A stretch of DNA of 50,889 nt from Leptolyngbyaceae cyanobacterium T60_A2020_046 (GTDB lineage: Bacteria > Cyanobacteriota > Cyanobacteriia > Phormidesmidales > Phormidesmidaceae). The position numbers were made by a program, and so were the translations under genes. The notes under the pieces were generated by a model. It had not been told where the DNA came from. It worked only from the letters and a program-made list of their open reading frames with translations, and searched no databases. Where the stretch lies: assembly GCA_015272155.1 (NCBI GenBank), contig JACYME010000042.1, positions 1-50,889 on the forward strand, written 5' to 3'. Shown piece by piece: positions 49,607 to 50,889 of the stretch (positions within the stretch are counted from its first letter, which is position 1; each line of letters begins with the position of its first letter).

Positions 49607-49927
49607 ATGGCAGCCGCACAAGTTACAGACTCTACCTTTAAGCAAGAGGTACTTGAGAGCGAGGTTCCCGTTCTGGTCGATTTTTGGGCTCCCTGGTGTG
49701 GTCCTTGCCGGATGGTTGCACCGGTAGTTGACGAGATTTCAGAACAATACGACGGCCAAGTGAAGGTCGTTAAGGTCAATACCGATGAAAATCCTAGCGT
49801 TGCTAGCCAATACGGCATCCGCAGCATCCCCACGCTGATGATTTTTAAGGGTGGGCAGCGCGTTGACATGGTCGTCGGTGCAGTGCCCAAAACGACCCTG
49901 GCCAACACCCTCGAAAAGTATCTCTAA
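49607..49927 (+). CDS. trxA: Thioredoxin TrxA (m-type)
   Basis: 106 residues from ATG 49607, the standard length. The active site WCGPC is at about residues 30-34 within [18 protein letters not shown], and the cis-Pro lies in [13 protein letters not shown]. It is the general cytosolic protein-disulfide reductase, reduced by ferredoxin- or NADPH-dependent thioredoxin reductase, controlling Calvin-cycle and other enzymes. An upstream in-frame extension is open but not thioredoxin-like. A terminator follows the gene. Confidence 0.96.
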   Translation: MAAAQVTDSTFKQEVLESEVPVLVDFWAPWCGPCRMVAPVVDEISEQYDGQVKVVKVNTDENPSVASQYGIRSIPTLMIFKGGQRVDMVVGAVPKTTLANTLEKYL

Positions 49928-49980
49928 AGGACTAGCCCTGGTCGCGATCGCGACCTTTCCCCTAGGTGTCCCTCCACGAT

Positions 49981-50015
49981 CCCCAGGCAGTTTTGTCTGG
50001 GGTTCCTTGTTCTCT
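49981..50015 (+). terminator. Intrinsic terminator of trxA
   Basis: CCCCAGGCA pairs with TGTCTGGGG (one G-T pair) around a short T-rich loop, followed by TTCCTTGTTCTCTTT. It lies 55 bases after the trxA stop codon. Confidence 0.75.
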
Positions 50016-50154
50016 TTGTGTTGCCCTCAGAGTGCTCTTTCATAGTGTTTTCATTCAAGGCAAGCCATAATTCCTCGTGTTGCTCTGATCCCCATCGATT
50101 GAGCGCACTGGCTACAATAGGGAGTTACCGAGAGTTTTGTGAGGCATAGACCCA

Positions 50155-50847
50155 ATGGTCGCCCTCCCTTCCGATTTGCCAGACACCCTCCATGCAGATC
50201 TTGAAGCGGTGCTGGAACACCTGCCCACCATCAAACACGGCAAGCTCATTCGGCAGGTGCTCGAAACCATTGTGCGGATGATGGGGCGCGAAGCCGATCG
50301 CCTCGATTGGAAAATCCTCAACTCCGCTCTGCAAGATATGGAGCGAGGTTTCGAGACCTTTTATCCTTATCGCCACATTCGCAAAATCACGATCTTTGGC
50401 TCGGCGCGATTGGCTCCCCACACGGCGGAATACCAGATGGCAGCAGAGTTTGCCCGTCAAATTACCCACCGAGGCTTCATGGTCATGACTGGGGCTGGTG
50501 GTGGCATCATGCAGGCGGGTAATGAGGGTGCTGGGGCACACCAATCCTTTGGGCTCAATATTCAACTGCCCTTTGAGCAGGGAGCCAATCCAGTGATTGG
50601 GGATGACCCGAAGCTGATTTATTTCAAGTACTTTTTCACCCGCAAACTGTTCTTTTTGCGAGAAAGCGACGCTCTGGCACTGTTCCCCGGCGGGTTTGGG
50701 ACTCTGGACGAGGGCTTTGAGTCGCTCACGCTCATCCAAACGGGCAAGGCTGACCCCATTCCCTTGGTGCTGGTCGATCGCCCCGGTGGCGACTATTGGC
50801 ATACGTGGGATGGTTATAGCGATTTTCATAATTACGAGACACAGTAG
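50155..50847 (+). pseudogene. LOG-family protein, C-terminus truncated
   Basis: 230 codons matching the cyanobacterial long LOG-family (TIGR00730-like) protein, with HGKLIRQVLETIVRMM near the start, IFGSARLAPHTAEYQMA, GAGGGIMQAGNEGAG and the catalytic PGGFGTLDEGFE. Family members hydrolyse nucleoside 5'-monophosphates such as cytokinin precursors. The match stops abruptly after DRPGGDYWHTWD near 50812. Relatives continue for about 100 residues, but here an unrelated GYSDFHNYETQ and a stop follow. The DNA after the break is AT-richer and opens a new short frame, so the gene appears interrupted by an inserted element or rearrangement. Whether the fragment works is unknown. Confidence 0.75.
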
Positions 50848-50852
50848 CAGCA

Positions 50853-50889
50853 ATGAATAAACCAGTTTTTGATGTCAGTTTCAGAAGCC
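50853..50889 (+). CDS. Partial open frame at window edge
   Basis: ATG 50853 opens a frame (MNKPVFDVSFRS) that runs off the window. It follows the point where the LOG gene loses its family sequence and is AT-richer than the surroundings. It could be the first codons of a mobile-element gene, but 12 residues are too few to identify it. Confidence 0.25.
   Translation, partial: MNKPVFDVSFRS

Overview
The window is chromosomal DNA from a GC-rich cyanobacterium that is probably filamentous and motile. The palindrome GCGATCGC (HIP1) recurs throughout, which is a cyanobacterial signature. Several genes are cyanobacterium-specific: a Rubisco activase fused to a Rubisco small-subunit-like domain, HmpF with an hmp/pil chemotaxis-like operon, GuaB3, and the small RNA Yfr1 between guaB3 and trxA. 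The DNA polymerase III alpha gene is whole, without the split intein found in many Nostoc- and Synechocystis-type genomes.

Layout. 1-5.4 kb: a frameshifted DoxX-like membrane protein, two overlapping ABC-2 type permeases, a convergent ABC exporter half-transporter, then about 0.9 kb without a convincing gene. 5.4-18.9 kb: the motility locus, with hmpF on the minus strand and, divergently, hmpA-hmpB-hmpC-hmpD-hmpE. These encode a PATAN/DUF4388 response regulator, CheY, CheW, a methyl-accepting protein and a giant CheA hybrid, expected to steer type IV pilus activity. 19.3-20.6 kb: rca. 21.7-34.9 kb: two paralogous giant secreted proteins, each with a beta-helix-like N-terminus split by a glycine-rich insert, a Calx-beta domain, tandem cadherin-like repeats (about 9 and 17), RTX calcium repeats and a shared C-terminal module. 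They are probably type I-secreted surface adhesins or matrix proteins.

35.1-50.9 kb: mostly housekeeping genes. These are a Tat-type Rieske lipoprotein, dnaE, a broken cupin gene, an SGNH hydrolase, ispH, a Ser/Thr kinase, an unrecognised 148-residue protein, anmK, ktrA, a MITE-like palindromic repeat, guaB3, yfr1, trxA and a LOG-family gene. The LOG gene loses its C-terminus 40 bases before the window ends, probably at the edge of an inserted element.

I found no CRISPR array, rRNA or convincing tRNA. The points most worth a second look are the paired adhesins with polyglycine-type inserts and similar upstream DNA, the roughly 1,000-residue acidic linker with FDDLDALL repeats in HmpE, the candidate redox cysteine pair in the Rca SSUL domain, the unsplit dnaE, and the LOG gene break at the window edge.
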